Assembly: GCA_025463965.1 (NCBI GenBank)
Contig: JAODBN010000253.1
Span: 1-6,652 of the forward strand
Source of the DNA: Acidimicrobiaceae bacterium
Lineage (GTDB): Bacteria > Actinomycetota > Acidimicrobiia > Acidimicrobiales > Bog-793
Direction: 5' to 3'
Length of the DNA stretch: 6,652 nt
In this document: piece after piece, positions 6,190 through 6,652 of the stretch
How the letters are laid out: every line of letters starts with the position of its first letter
Position numbering within the stretch: the stretch's first letter is position 1
Translations under genes and position numbers: made by a program
The notes under the pieces: generated by a model
Seen by the model: only the letters and a program-made list of their open reading frames with translations
Database searches by the model: none
Told to the model about the DNA's origin: nothing

Positions 6190-6652
6190 CGGCGATCGGG
6201 CTCGCTGGGTGCCATAACACTCTCACCGATCCCAGCTCGGCCAGCCGGCAACGCCGGGTCACCAGGTGCGATGAATCGCGAGAGGACGTTCCAGGTGATT
6301 CGTTCGACCCCGTTCTCATAGCCGTTATAGGAAAGCGAGCCGCTCCAGGATATCGATCCGACTGAGAAGACGGCACCACCGCTCGAGGACGTTAGGAGCG
6401 TCATATCTGCACGGGCAGTGCCCGGCTCGCGTGCGCCGCGAAGGGGCATGCGGTCCTCTAACGCAACGCCGTAGTAATCCGACAGCGGGCCCGACGATGC
6501 CAGCACGACGGTTTCGCGTGGCGTACCGAGCTCGTAGTCGACACGATCCACCTCGTCTCCGACCGCGCCCCCCATGATCAACCCGTAGTCGCCAATTATC
6601 TCTTCCTCCACTCCCTCGAAGACCCAACTAACTTCGTCGGCGTGGCTCGCGG
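6186..6652 (-). CDS. N,N-dimethylformamidase large-subunit-like protein, C-terminal 154 residues
   Basis: The frame is open to the right edge, so the true start lies outside; the GTG at 6611 is internal, because family-like sequence continues upstream of it (SWVFEGVEEEIIGDYG). Two blocks are characteristic of the C-terminal domain of DMFase beta/large subunits: WVFEG...IGDYGLIMGGAVG.EVDR with the following LGTP, and GGAVFSVGSISWSGSL with NGYENGVERITWNVLSRF. Characterised DMFases hydrolyse N,N-dimethylformamide to dimethylamine and formate with an iron centre held by two Tyr and one Glu; that part lies outside the window and cannot be checked. Many actinobacterial homologues have no known substrate, so an amide-hydrolase role is only inferred. 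A small subunit is not seen here. The gene overlaps the dehydrogenase start by four bases, making one operon. The last ~20 residues (AGIGESVMAPSEPDRR) extend beyond the usual end. Confidence 0.75.
   Translation of the reverse strand, partial: ASHADEVSWVFEGVEEEIIGDYGLIMGGAVGDEVDRVDYELGTPRETVVLASSGPLSDYYGVALEDRMPLRGAREPGTARADMTLLTSSSGGAVFSVGSISWSGSLSYNGYENGVERITWNVLSRFIAPGDPALPAGRAGIGESVMAPSEPDRR

Noticed and set aside
1..6652. CRISPR arrays, tRNA or rRNA genes, riboswitches and insertion-sequence termini.
   Set aside because: I saw no regularly spaced repeats, cloverleaf, rRNA signature, riboswitch core or flanking inverted repeats with target duplications on either strand.

Overview
The window is high-GC DNA with strongly G/C-biased third codon positions. 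Its gene families (an actinobacterial-type DEAD-box helicase, an AbrB-like antitoxin with a WFW motif, a Wadjet-type DUF2399 protein, a DMFase-like amidase) point to an actinomycete. No marker allows a genus call. Most of the real content is on the minus strand.

Layout. Positions 1-1217 (minus) hold a DEAD-box RNA helicase whose C-terminus runs off the left edge. Positions about 1431-1650 (plus) are the last ~70 codons of a zinc-type quinone oxidoreductase, a gene remnant. Positions 1718-3274 (minus) encode a 518-aa membrane-anchored envelope protein with a lysozyme-like domain, a carboxypeptidase-regulatory-like fold and two tandem Ig-like repeats. Positions 3284-3694 carry no gene I can support. 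Positions 3695-3946 (minus) encode an 83-aa two-helix membrane protein with a possible promoter just upstream.

From about 3.95 to 5.2 kb no gene is intact, but several can be recognised from their wreckage. These are the C-terminus of a DUF2399/TIGR02679 protein (JetD, the nuclease of Wadjet plasmid-defence systems) split over three frames (about 4330-4615, plus), the tail of a RelE-like toxin (4761-4892, minus), and just upstream of it a frameshifted AbrB/MazE-like antitoxin (4895-5186, minus). I read this stretch as a decayed defence/toxin-antitoxin island.

The right end (5410-6652, minus) is a two-gene unit of visibly lower GC. It holds the C-terminus of an N,N-dimethylformamidase large-subunit-like protein that enters from beyond the right edge, and a classical short-chain dehydrogenase that begins inside the amidase stop codon (ATGA overlap). 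The two are probably co-translated and may act in one catabolic route; the substrate cannot be told from the sequence. A bulged hairpin lies 68 bases past the dehydrogenase stop.

The most notable content is the buried remnants of a Wadjet JetD protein and of a toxin-antitoxin pair, which a conventional annotation would probably miss, and the unusual architecture of the 518-aa envelope protein. I see no convincing intact new system.
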